39,278 nucleotides of DNA from an uncultured Bacteroidota bacterium (lineage in GTDB: Bacteria; Bacteroidota; Bacteroidia; Flavobacteriales; Flavobacteriaceae), in NCBI GenBank assembly GCA_902510415.1, contig CABXBH010000009.1, positions 1-39,278 on the forward strand, given 5' to 3'. Positions 16,771 through 24,291 of the stretch are shown piece after piece; position 1 is the stretch's first letter; the number at the start of each line of letters is the position of its first letter. The position numbers and the translations under genes are program-made. The notes beneath the pieces are model-generated. The model was not told the DNA's origin. It worked only from the letters and a program-made list of their open reading frames with translations, and ran no database searches.

Positions 16771-17880
16771 TTAAGAAAACATATCTTTTACCCTATCAAA
16801 AAATGACTTATCAGAGTTCTCAGGTTTCGGATCAAAATGCTCATTTTCTTTCATCGATTCAAAAAACTGTTTTTGTTTTTTATCCAAGGTTTTTGGTGTC
16901 CAAACATTAACATGCACAAGCAAATCTCCACTACCATATCCGTTTATATTTGGAACTCCCTTACCTCTAAGTCTGAGGATTTTACCCGATTGCATTCCAG
17001 GTTCTATTTTAATTCGCACTTTTCCTGAAACAGTTTCTAGTTCTTTACTAGATCCCAAAACAGCATCAGGTATACTTACATATAATTCATAATGCAAATT
17101 ATCTCCTTCTCTTTGAAGCTTATCATGGGGAACCTCGTTAATTACTACAAGTAAATCTCCGCTAATTCCATTTCCAGGTGCTTCATTACCCTTTCCAGTC
17201 ACCTTTAGCTGCATATCATCAATAACCCCTGCTGGAATAGGTATTTTAACCGTCTCTTCTTTGGTAATCATTCCATTGGCATCTGAACCACTAGGTCTAT
17301 TATCAATCTGCTGACCAGACCCTGAACATTTTGGGCAAGTTGTAGATGTTTGCATTCTTCCAAGAATTGTATTAGTCACTCTTGTAACTTGACCAGCGCC
17401 ATTACATTGTGAACAGGTGGAAAAAGTAGCTCCTGGTGCAAGCACCTTTCTTTTAACTTTAATTTTTTTATCGACTCCATTACAAATTTCTTCTAAAGAT
17501 AAATTAACTCTAACCCTAAGATTACTTCCCTTTACAACACGTCTTCCTTGAGAACCACCAAATCCACCAAATCCACCAAAGGCCCCTCCAAAAATGTCAC
17601 CAAATTGACTGAATATATCATCCATATTCATTCCTCCTCCAAAACCGGCTCCGCCGTTTTGAAAAGCTTGATGTCCAAATTGATCGTATTTTGCTTTCTT
17701 ATCAGGATTACTTAAAACATCGTATGCTTCTGCAGCTTCTTTAAATCTTTCCTCAGCTGCACTATCACCTGGATTTTTATCAGGATGATATTTTATAGCC
17801 ATTTTTCTGTAGGCTTTTTTTATTTCAGAAGCAGAAGCTCCTTTACCTACTCCTAAAATTTTATAATAGTCTTCCTTCAT
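16771..17880 (-). CDS. dnaJ: Chaperone DnaJ with a reduced two-repeat zinc domain
   Basis: A 369-residue type I DnaJ/Hsp40 that delivers unfolded proteins to DnaK and stimulates its ATPase. A J-domain (HPD at 32-34), a Gly/Phe-rich linker (about 72-112) and C-terminal substrate-binding domains are all present. The zinc domain has only two CXXCXGXG units (CSQCNGAG at 156-163 and CPKCSGSG at 182-189) instead of the four of Escherichia coli DnaJ, so at most one zinc site of this type forms. I recall similar reductions in other Bacteroidetes but could not check. It follows grpE by 2 bp and shares its promoter. Confidence 0.95.
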   Translation of the reverse strand: MKEDYYKILGVGKGASASEIKKAYRKMAIKYHPDKNPGDSAAEERFKEAAEAYDVLSNPDKKAKYDQFGHQAFQNGGAGFGGGMNMDDIFSQFGDIFGGAFGGFGGFGGSQGRRVVKGSNLRVRVNLSLEEICNGVDKKIKVKRKVLAPGATFSTCSQCNGAGQVTRVTNTILGRMQTSTTCPKCSGSGQQIDNRPSGSDANGMITKEETVKIPIPAGVIDDMQLKVTGKGNEAPGNGISGDLLVVINEVPHDKLQREGDNLHYELYVSIPDAVLGSSKELETVSGKVRIKIEPGMQSGKILRLRGKGVPNINGYGSGDLLVHVNVWTPKTLDKKQKQFFESMKENEHFDPKPENSDKSFFDRVKDMFS

Positions 17881-17882
17881 AA

Positions 17883-18398
17883 TTATTTTCCAATTACAAC
17901 TTTTGGATATCTTATAACCTTATCACCTAGTTTATATCCTTTTTCAATTATATCAATAATTTTTCCCTGCATATTTTTACTTGGTGCTGGAATTTGTGTA
18001 ACAGCCTCATGATCATCTGCGTTAAAATCATCACCCTTGCTAACCTCAACCAAGCTTAATCCCTTTGATTTTAGAGTATCAAACAACTTATTCTTTATCA
18101 ACAAAATTCCTTTAAGCGTTTCGTTTTCTTTATCCTTTTCAATCTCTACAGAGGCTCTATCAAAGTCGTCTAAAACAGGCAGCAATGAAACCATCACCTC
18201 TTCACTTGCAGTTGAAAATAATTCGATTCTTTCTTTTGCGGTTCTTCTTTTATAGTTTTCAAACTCTGCAAATAAACGCAAGAATTTATCTTTCTCAATT
18301 TTTAACTGTTCATCCAAACCTACTTCTTCAACCTTTTTTTCAACAGATTCGTTAGTTTTATCTGAATCAATTTTTTTATTTGATTTTTTTTTCGCCAT
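17883..18398 (-). CDS. grpE: Nucleotide exchange factor GrpE
   Basis: A 171-residue GrpE, which releases ADP from DnaK. The N-terminus is a charged, low-complexity lysine/glutamate region (about 1-35), followed by the long dimerising coiled coil with [18 protein letters not shown] and then the C-terminal beta domain ending [12 protein letters not shown]. It is 2 bp upstream of dnaJ, and a consensus promoter sits directly before it. dnaK is not in the window. No CIRCE or sigma-32-type site was found, so heat control, if any, is not evident. Confidence 0.95.
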   Translation of the reverse strand: MAKKKSNKKIDSDKTNESVEKKVEEVGLDEQLKIEKDKFLRLFAEFENYKRRTAKERIELFSTASEEVMVSLLPVLDDFDRASVEIEKDKENETLKGILLIKNKLFDTLKSKGLSLVEVSKGDDFNADDHEAVTQIPAPSKNMQGKIIDIIEKGYKLGDKVIRYPKVVIGK

Positions 18399-18422
18399 CT
18401 ATTTGATTTAATTACTCTATTG

Positions 18423-18455
18423 CAAAATTACTGCCATATTGGTATAAATGCCAAA
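18423..18455 (-). promoter_or_regulatory. grpE-dnaJ promoter (TTTG - 21 bp - TAATTTTG)
   Basis: On the minus strand TTTG (complement of 18452-18455) and TAATTTTG (complement of 18423-18430) are 21 bp apart, an exact Bacteroidetes -33/-7 pair. Transcription should start near 18416, leaving a leader of about 18 nt before the grpE ATG. Confidence 0.72.
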
Positions 18456-18458
18456 ATG

Positions 18459-19364
18459 TCACTTTAAAATATTTGTAATTGTAGTTTCAATCTCATTAAA
18501 ATGAAACTTAAATCCAGTTGCTTCAATTTTTTGACAGGAAATCTTTTGACTTTTGAATAAAATAATATGCATTTCACCAAAAATAATTTTAAAAAATATT
18601 TTTGGAATAGATATCCAAATATAAACGTTGCCCTTAATTTTTGAGACAATCTTAGTAAATAAATAATTAGACAAAGGATTTGGGGCTACTCCATTATAAA
18701 TTCCATTTAATTTCATCTCAACAGAGTGTATAAATAATCTAGAAATGTCTTTGATATGAATCCATGATTGCCATTGTTTACCAGACCCAAAATATACACC
18801 AAAACCAAATGTCATAGGCTGCATAGTTTGTTTTAGAACTCCACCTTTATTTGATAAAACTAGGCCTATTCTTATTATAGCTACATTTTTAATAATATCT
18901 TTAAAGGAGCTTGCAGCATTTTCCCATTGTTTTATTACATCAGCAAGAAAATAATTACTTTTCTTAATTTCATTTTCATCATATTCATTATCATCAGAGC
19001 TCGGGTAAGCTCCAATTCCACTAGCAGAAATAATCGTATCAATATTGATATTGTTATTTACGATAGTATCCTTTAGGAATTTTAAACTATTTACTCTACT
19101 ATTTAAAATGAGTCTTTTATTTTTTTTTGACCATAGCCTGAATATAGATGCTCCTGACAAATTAATAATAGCGTTAACTCCGTCAAAACATGCTAAATCA
19201 ATCTTTTTTTGCTCAGGATTCCAATAATATCCTTTGCACCCATGAAAACTATGTATTTTGCTTTTACTAGTGGTTAAAAAATTTATCTTAATATTCTTAT
19301 TAAGACAATCCTCAACTATTTGAGATCCTATCAGTCCAGTTGCACCGGTAATTAATATCTTCAT
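18459..19364 (-). CDS. TIGR01777-family sugar epimerase-like oxidoreductase
   Basis: A 301-residue NAD(P)-binding protein of the short-chain epimerase superfamily. The Rossmann motif GATGLIG is at residues 7-13. Family blocks NLSGASI, SASGIGAYPS and SWIHIKDI are visible, and the C-terminal DUF1731-like segment is present. Members (YfcH in Escherichia coli) have no established reaction. It lies divergent from ilvE with 67 bp between the chosen starts and 60 bp upstream of grpE on the same strand. The catalytic YxxxK of classic epimerases is not obvious, as is usual in this family. Confidence 0.85.
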   Translation of the reverse strand: MKILITGATGLIGSQIVEDCLNKNIKINFLTTSKSKIHSFHGCKGYYWNPEQKKIDLACFDGVNAIINLSGASIFRLWSKKNKRLILNSRVNSLKFLKDTIVNNNINIDTIISASGIGAYPSSDDNEYDENEIKKSNYFLADVIKQWENAASSFKDIIKNVAIIRIGLVLSNKGGVLKQTMQPMTFGFGVYFGSGKQWQSWIHIKDISRLFIHSVEMKLNGIYNGVAPNPLSNYLFTKIVSKIKGNVYIWISIPKIFFKIIFGEMHIILFKSQKISCQKIEATGFKFHFNEIETTITNILK

Positions 19365-19376
19365 TTATTTCTAAAG

Positions 19377-19409
19377 TTGAAGTAAATATAATTTAAATGA
19401 TTAATTTTG
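19377..19409 (+). promoter_or_regulatory. ilvE promoter (TTG - 22 bp - TAATTTTG)
   Basis: TTG (19377-19379) and TAATTTTG (19402-19409) are spaced 22 bp, within the Bacteroidetes range. The predicted transcription start near 19416 lies after the first in-frame ATG (19411) and so favours the next ATG (19432) as the true ilvE start. Confidence 0.68.
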
Positions 19410-19431
19410 CATGAATTTTATTCCTTTTAAT

Positions 19432-20487
19432 ATGCACCAAGAATTGAAAATTATAAAAACTGAAAAAAGCAAAATTCATGATATAGATTTTAACCGCTTT
19501 TCATTTGGGTCTGTATTCACAGATCACATGTTTGAATGTGATTTTATTGACGGTAAATGGGTAAATCCAATTATTAAACCTTACCAAGCTATTTCAGTTG
19601 AACCATCAGCAAGTGTGTTTCATTATGGTCAAGCTATTTTTGAAGGAATGAAAGCTTATAAAGATAAAAATGATGAAGTTTGGTTATTTAGACCTGATCA
19701 AAATTTTGAAAGGATTAATAAGTCTGCTGTAAGAATGGCAATTCCTGAATTTCCAAAAGATTTATTTTTTGAAGCACTCACAAAACTAGTTGATATTGAA
19801 AGAGAGTGGGTTAAACACGGCGAAGGAAGGTCGCTTTATATTAGACCTTTTGTTATTGGAAATGAATACGCTATTCAAGCTGTTCCTTCAAAAAACTATA
19901 AGTTCATGATTATATGCGCACCTGCAACTCTTTATTATACGAAAAAATTAAAGGTTAAAGTAGCCGATAAATTTAGTAGAGCTGCTTCAGGTGGTGTTGG
20001 ATATGCTAAAGCTGCTGGTAATTATGCTGGACAATTCTACCCGACAAATCTTGCTAAGAAAGAAGGTTTTGATCAAATAATATGGACAGATTCAAACGAG
20101 CACAATTACTTGGAAGAAGCTGGTACAATGAACGTTTTTTTTAGAATCAATGATACGCTAATAACTGCTCCAACTACTGATACCATTTTGGATGGAGTAA
20201 CAAGGAAAAGCATCATTCAAATTGCAAAGGATAATGGAATTTCAGTTGAAATCAAAAAACTAAAAATTGATGAATTAAAATCTGCCGCAAAAAACGGTAG
20301 CTTGAAAGAAATTTTTGGTGCTGGAACTGCAGCTGTAGTTAGCGAAATAAAAGCTTTCCAACATATGGGAGAGTTATTTGAGTTGAATATACAGAATGAT
20401 TCATATGCAGAAAGACTCAAGACAAATTTAGTTGGGATTCAAACAAATCAGCTTGATGACCCACACAATTGGAGATGTAAGGTTTAA
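19432..20487 (+). CDS. ilvE: Branched-chain amino-acid aminotransferase
   Basis: A 351-residue class IV PLP aminotransferase (BCAT, type II), which interconverts leucine, isoleucine and valine with their 2-oxo acids using glutamate. The PLP lysine is Lys193, counted from the chosen start, within GYAKAAGNY. The family motifs FHYGQAIFEGMKAY, EAGTMNVFF and GAGTAAVVSEI are intact. An in-frame ATG at 19411 adds seven residues but would fall at or before the predicted transcript start, so 19432 is used. The stop overlaps the convergent pyrophosphohydrolase gene stop by 4 bp. Confidence 0.95.
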   Translation: MHQELKIIKTEKSKIHDIDFNRFSFGSVFTDHMFECDFIDGKWVNPIIKPYQAISVEPSASVFHYGQAIFEGMKAYKDKNDEVWLFRPDQNFERINKSAVRMAIPEFPKDLFFEALTKLVDIEREWVKHGEGRSLYIRPFVIGNEYAIQAVPSKNYKFMIICAPATLYYTKKLKVKVADKFSRAASGGVGYAKAAGNYAGQFYPTNLAKKEGFDQIIWTDSNEHNYLEEAGTMNVFFRINDTLITAPTTDTILDGVTRKSIIQIAKDNGISVEIKKLKIDELKSAAKNGSLKEIFGAGTAAVVSEIKAFQHMGELFELNIQNDSYAERLKTNLVGIQTNQLDDPHNWRCKV

Positions 20488-20870
20488 GAATCTAAAATCC
20501 CTTTAATATTTGGTTTAAAATAGTTGGGGCCTTTTAAAACTTTACCATCATCACGATATATTGGATTCCCATCATCCCCTAATTTACTCATATTGCTATT
20601 TTGTATCTCACTAAAAACCTCATCAATTTTATGCTGCATTCCATGCTCAATAATAGTACCACACAAAATATAAAGCATGTCTCCCAAAGCATCAGCAACT
20701 TCAATCATGTCATTGTTATTAGCAGCCTCTAGATACTCCTGATTTTCTTCTTTCATTAAATTGAAACGCAAATTATTCTTATTAACTCCTAAGTCAGCCT
20801 TTGGTTCTTCCAAGTAATCCAACTTAAATGCTTTATGAAATTCTTTGACTGCTAATATTTTATCTTTCAT
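20484..20870 (-). CDS. MazG-like nucleoside triphosphate pyrophosphohydrolase
   Basis: A 128-residue all-alpha NTP pyrophosphohydrolase. The Mg-binding pattern is seen as EENQE (Glu42, Glu45) then EVADALGD (Glu57, Asp60, Asp64), and the C-terminal NPIYRDDGKVLKGPNYFKP segment is typical of the PRA-PH/MazG-like subgroup found in Bacteroidetes. The enzyme probably hydrolyses a non-canonical nucleotide to its monophosphate and pyrophosphate; the actual substrate is unknown. It converges on ilvE with a 4 bp stop overlap and is divergent from the small membrane protein gene 42 bp away. Confidence 0.82.
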   Translation of the reverse strand: MKDKILAVKEFHKAFKLDYLEEPKADLGVNKNNLRFNLMKEENQEYLEAANNNDMIEVADALGDMLYILCGTIIEHGMQHKIDEVFSEIQNSNMSKLGDDGNPIYRDDGKVLKGPNYFKPNIKGILDS

Positions 20871-20912
20871 GGTATTAAATTATTCTAATATTTATTAGTT
20901 TCGCAAAAAAAA

Positions 20913-21098
20913 ATGTTTTCTCAAGGTCAATTAATTTTTGCTTTATTATTCACTATTGTCTTCTCTATTTTGTTGTTTTTAGCATATAAAAAAGATGCTA
21001 AATTACACAGAAAATATTATAAAGGCAGCGCTTGGGTTTTACTTGCTTTTATAGGCTTCATTGGACTTATAGCAGCAATTAAATTTCTATTTGTTTAG
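20913..21098 (+). CDS. Small two-helix membrane protein (61 residues), function unknown
   Basis: A 61-residue protein with two hydrophobic helices (about 8-24 and 41-60) around a basic loop YKKDAKLHRKYYKGS. I recognise it as resembling a small conserved flavobacterial protein of unknown function, not as a shadow frame. It fits its gap exactly: start 42 bp from the divergent pyrophosphohydrolase gene, stop overlapping the convergent peptidase stop by 4 bp. A near-match to a -7 element (TAGTTTCG, about 20896-20903) precedes the ATG. No function can be given. Confidence 0.75.
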   Translation: MFSQGQLIFALLFTIVFSILLFLAYKKDAKLHRKYYKGSAWVLLAFIGFIGLIAAIKFLFV

Positions 21099-23113
21099 TC
21101 TAAAAACCCAAATCTATCACTATACTGTAGCATTTGATACTCAAAGCTATTTACATATTTTACCTCAATATCAATTAGTTCATTCTCAGTATTGTAAACT
21201 GGAATTAACTCAGGATTGACAAAGCCTGAATATGCAGCGCCTTCAAATTTTTCATTTCTCTTTAATATTTCTGCGTGTAAATCTTGATCGACCTTAACAC
21301 CAAAACCTTCAACTAATTTTTCAGCGGCATCATAGTCTCCCTCTGATTTAATTCTTTGCGTCTCTCTCAATAATTGGCCAAATAAAACTCTTAGCTTATC
21401 ATAATCATTTATATTAAAATATGTTTTTCCATCTCTTTTAACTTGTTCAATTACATTATCCTTAAGGCCTTTTTCATACACCCATTCACTAACCCATTTT
21501 CTATTTCTCATATGAGCTTGTTCAACATCATCTCCAAGATTCAACCTGATTAATTGAGTCATCATACCATTTCTTATATAACCATCATAGGAAGCTTTTC
21601 CAACAGCTTTCCAATCATCAACAAGTCCTAGTTCTTGAATTTTTGAATTATAAACGTAATATAAAGCCAATAGATCAGCTCTACCCTCTTCCATTGTTGA
21701 CCTGTAAGTTTTGAGTGTTTCACTTGGAGTACCAACACCAGGATTAATTTGACCAGAAGCATGCCCAATAACTTCATGCAATGCAGTATGCATATTATCA
21801 GCTAAAGCCCCATATTTTAACTCCAGCTCATATTCTTCATCGTCATTAACAAATTCTTTAAGTCTACCACTGCTTCCTGCATTATTATAAGCATTCTTAA
21901 TATTACCAAGTGAAACTGATTTACTTCCAATAGAAGCTCTAATCCAGTTTGCATTTGGTAAATTAACTCCAATTGGAGTGCTTGGAGATGCATCACCAGA
22001 TTCACCAGCAACATTTACTGTTTTATAGCTGACCCCAACTACCTTAGCTTTTTTATGCTCTTCCATAAGGGTAGTATTATTCTCAAACCATTGTGCATTT
22101 TCTGATAATTCTGACATTTTTCTTGACATGTCAAAATCGTTTATTTGAACAATATTTTCATAAGAACCTCTTAAACCAATTGGGTCATTATATACTTCAA
22201 TAAATCCATTGATATAATCAATATTTCCTTCTGTTGCCTTTGTCCAAGCTACACAGTAATCATCCCATGTTTTTAAGTCTCCCGTTCTGTAATAATCAGC
22301 TAATATTTTTAAGGCATCACCCTGCGGTTTATTTTCTGCAACTTCAACTGCCTTATTTACCCATTTGATAATTTCAGAAATTGATTCTCCATAAAGACCA
22401 TCAGCTTTGTATACAACTTCTTTCACCTCACCATCTTCTTTAACTAATTTTGAATTTAGACCATAAGAAAGCGGCTTAGTTTGATCAGGTTGTTTTTTTG
22501 CATTATAGAAATTAATCACATCTTCAGTAGTGATATTAGGTCCATAAAAATTAACAGCAGATTTTAAAACATTATCAACTCCTTTAGTTTTATCTACCAT
22601 TTTTGAATCTTTATCATTAAAAATTACTTCGTACGCATCCCCAGTGAGTATGGTATTTGTCGATACTAATAAATTATCGAAATATTTTTTAGAAAAACCA
22701 GGCATCATTTTATCATTTGAATAATGATGATGTATCCCATTACTAAACCAAATCCTTTTTAGATATACTTCAAAAGCAATCCAATTATCAGAATTTTTTT
22801 CTCCATTAAAATTTCTGTAAATATTTTCTAATGCTGCTCTAATCTCAAGATTGTGTCTATACTTTTGGTCCCACATAATATCTCTACCAGCTAATCCAGC
22901 TTGGGTTAAATAATAAACTAGCTCCTTTTCTTTTAAAGTAAGCTCATCCCATCCTGGAATTTGATATCTAAGGATTGCTAAATCGGCAAATTGATCAACT
23001 TTATATTCAAAAGAATCTGCGCTTGTTGGAACATAAAAATTACTTTTTTCATCAGTGCAACTAAAAAATGTAACTGAAATTATTAATGTTAAAATTAATG
23101 GTCTGAATTTCAT
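21095..23113 (-). CDS. Lipoprotein dipeptidyl peptidase III (M49)
   Basis: A 672-residue zinc peptidase that removes dipeptides from peptide N-termini. The N-terminus is a lipoprotein signal (VTFFSC, lipid-attached Cys19), so it is anchored in the envelope, unlike the cytosolic eukaryotic enzyme. The M49 zinc motif is HEVIGH at 446-451 (family HELLGH/HEXXGH) and the second motif EEGRAD at 475-480 (family EECRAE). It is transcribed alone. It fits with the other exported peptidases here in a protein-degrading lifestyle. Confidence 0.92.
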   Translation of the reverse strand: MKFRPLILTLIISVTFFSCTDEKSNFYVPTSADSFEYKVDQFADLAILRYQIPGWDELTLKEKELVYYLTQAGLAGRDIMWDQKYRHNLEIRAALENIYRNFNGEKNSDNWIAFEVYLKRIWFSNGIHHHYSNDKMMPGFSKKYFDNLLVSTNTILTGDAYEVIFNDKDSKMVDKTKGVDNVLKSAVNFYGPNITTEDVINFYNAKKQPDQTKPLSYGLNSKLVKEDGEVKEVVYKADGLYGESISEIIKWVNKAVEVAENKPQGDALKILADYYRTGDLKTWDDYCVAWTKATEGNIDYINGFIEVYNDPIGLRGSYENIVQINDFDMSRKMSELSENAQWFENNTTLMEEHKKAKVVGVSYKTVNVAGESGDASPSTPIGVNLPNANWIRASIGSKSVSLGNIKNAYNNAGSSGRLKEFVNDDEEYELELKYGALADNMHTALHEVIGHASGQINPGVGTPSETLKTYRSTMEEGRADLLALYYVYNSKIQELGLVDDWKAVGKASYDGYIRNGMMTQLIRLNLGDDVEQAHMRNRKWVSEWVYEKGLKDNVIEQVKRDGKTYFNINDYDKLRVLFGQLLRETQRIKSEGDYDAAEKLVEGFGVKVDQDLHAEILKRNEKFEGAAYSGFVNPELIPVYNTENELIDIEVKYVNSFEYQMLQYSDRFGFLD

Positions 23114-23215
23114 AAAACTTATTTATAAATTGAATATCTAATGTAAAGATTTTTTTTGGCTCTTAATAATGTTGAATAAACTATTAACAGTAAATTAGCA
23201 GTGATAATTTATGTT

Positions 23216-23584
23216 ATGAAAAGTTTTATTTTGGTATTCATTGGAGGTGGATTAGGAAGCGGTCTAAGATATTTAATTTCTAATGCAATAAGTCAATACT
23301 CTAAGGCATTACCATATGGTACATTCACAGTGAATATATTAGGGTGTCTACTGATTGGAATTATACTTGGATATGCCCAAAAAGAAAATGCACTTAGTAG
23401 TAATCAAACACTTTTATTAGCGACAGGGTTTTGTGGAGGTTTTACTACATTTTCTGCCTTTGCAAATGAAAACTTGGAACTAATAAAAAACGGAGAAATC
23501 TTTAATTTCTCTTTTTATACTATTGGTTCCGTTTTAATCGGAATTTTCGCTGTTTTTATTGGTTTTTATCTTACCAACCGATAG
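23216..23584 (+). CDS. crcB: Fluoride channel CrcB/Fluc
   Basis: A 122-residue four-helix membrane protein of the CrcB/Fluc family, which as a dimer exports toxic fluoride. GGGLGSGLRY at 10-19, the conserved Asn in FTVNILGC at 37-44 and GFCGGFTTFSAF at 71-82 (channel phenylalanines and the Na+-site region) are intact. A GTG at 23201 would give five more residues; ATG at 23216 matches the family N-terminus and is used. I found no convincing fluoride riboswitch in the 102 bp upstream. It converges on the DUF1684 gene with a 21 bp gap. Confidence 0.93.
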   Translation: MKSFILVFIGGGLGSGLRYLISNAISQYSKALPYGTFTVNILGCLLIGIILGYAQKENALSSNQTLLLATGFCGGFTTFSAFANENLELIKNGEIFNFSFYTIGSVLIGIFAVFIGFYLTNR

Positions 23585-23605
23585 ATTGATTAATAATCAT
23601 TAGGA

Positions 23606-24208
23606 TTAATTTTTAACAAAGTTTTTAACCCCAGCCATTATTCTAGCATTTAAAAAGTTTTCTCTTGGTACTAAAGGGCAAGAGAAATTTTCATCATAAA
23701 CACATTGAGGATTATATGCCTTATTAAAATCGACAGTTATTGAATCATTATCATTAAGATAGAGGTCTAGGTATCTTCCCCCTCCATATGTTTCATCTCC
23801 GTTAGTCATGTCTAAAAAGGGAAGAAACACATAATTTTCATATCCATCTAAATCCCTGTATTCTAAATTTTCGTAAACTGATAATATGAATTCTTTATTA
23901 TCCATCATAAAAAATAAATGACCGAATTTTCTAAAATCAGCAGGTGTGTCAGTGGTAGTTTTCATTTTAAATGGAAGGCTCATAGGAGTTTCTTCGATTT
24001 TAGCCTTTACTACATATTTTGAGTCAAATTGAAAAAAATCTAATCCTTGAAAATTTTTTAAATCTTTTGCTTTTAAAGGAGATACTGAAGCATCTTTGAA
24101 AAAATTATTTACCTGCTTTTGATGTTCAGTTAAATTATCATTTTCATATCTCTTCTGTTCTCTACATGAAAAACAAAAAATAATGACTATTACCAACAGT
24201 ATTCTCAT
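23606..24208 (-). CDS. DUF1684 lipoprotein
   Basis: A 200-residue protein starting with a lipoprotein signal (MRILLVIVIIFCFSC). An earlier in-frame start at 24247 would bury this signal behind 13 residues, so 24208 is chosen. The body carries DUF1684 features: PLPFKMK-like strand, KFGHLFFM, YGGGRYLDLY and NPQCVYDENFSCPLVP near the C-terminus. The family is exported and has no established biochemical function. The gene is single, divergent from the M14 peptidase with 83 bp between starts. Confidence 0.85.
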   Translation of the reverse strand: MRILLVIVIIFCFSCREQKRYENDNLTEHQKQVNNFFKDASVSPLKAKDLKNFQGLDFFQFDSKYVVKAKIEETPMSLPFKMKTTTDTPADFRKFGHLFFMMDNKEFILSVYENLEYRDLDGYENYVFLPFLDMTNGDETYGGGRYLDLYLNDNDSITVDFNKAYNPQCVYDENFSCPLVPRENFLNARIMAGVKNFVKN

Positions 24209-24291
24209 AGTTTGTAAAATTAAAAATATCCCGCAAAACCAAATCAATAAATTTTAATTATTAAATTTATGATTCCCCCAAAATTAGAATT

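Noticed and set aside
23114-23215. Fluoride riboswitch before crcB
   Set aside because: I could not find the pseudoknot consensus or a paired expression hairpin in the 102 bp spacer.
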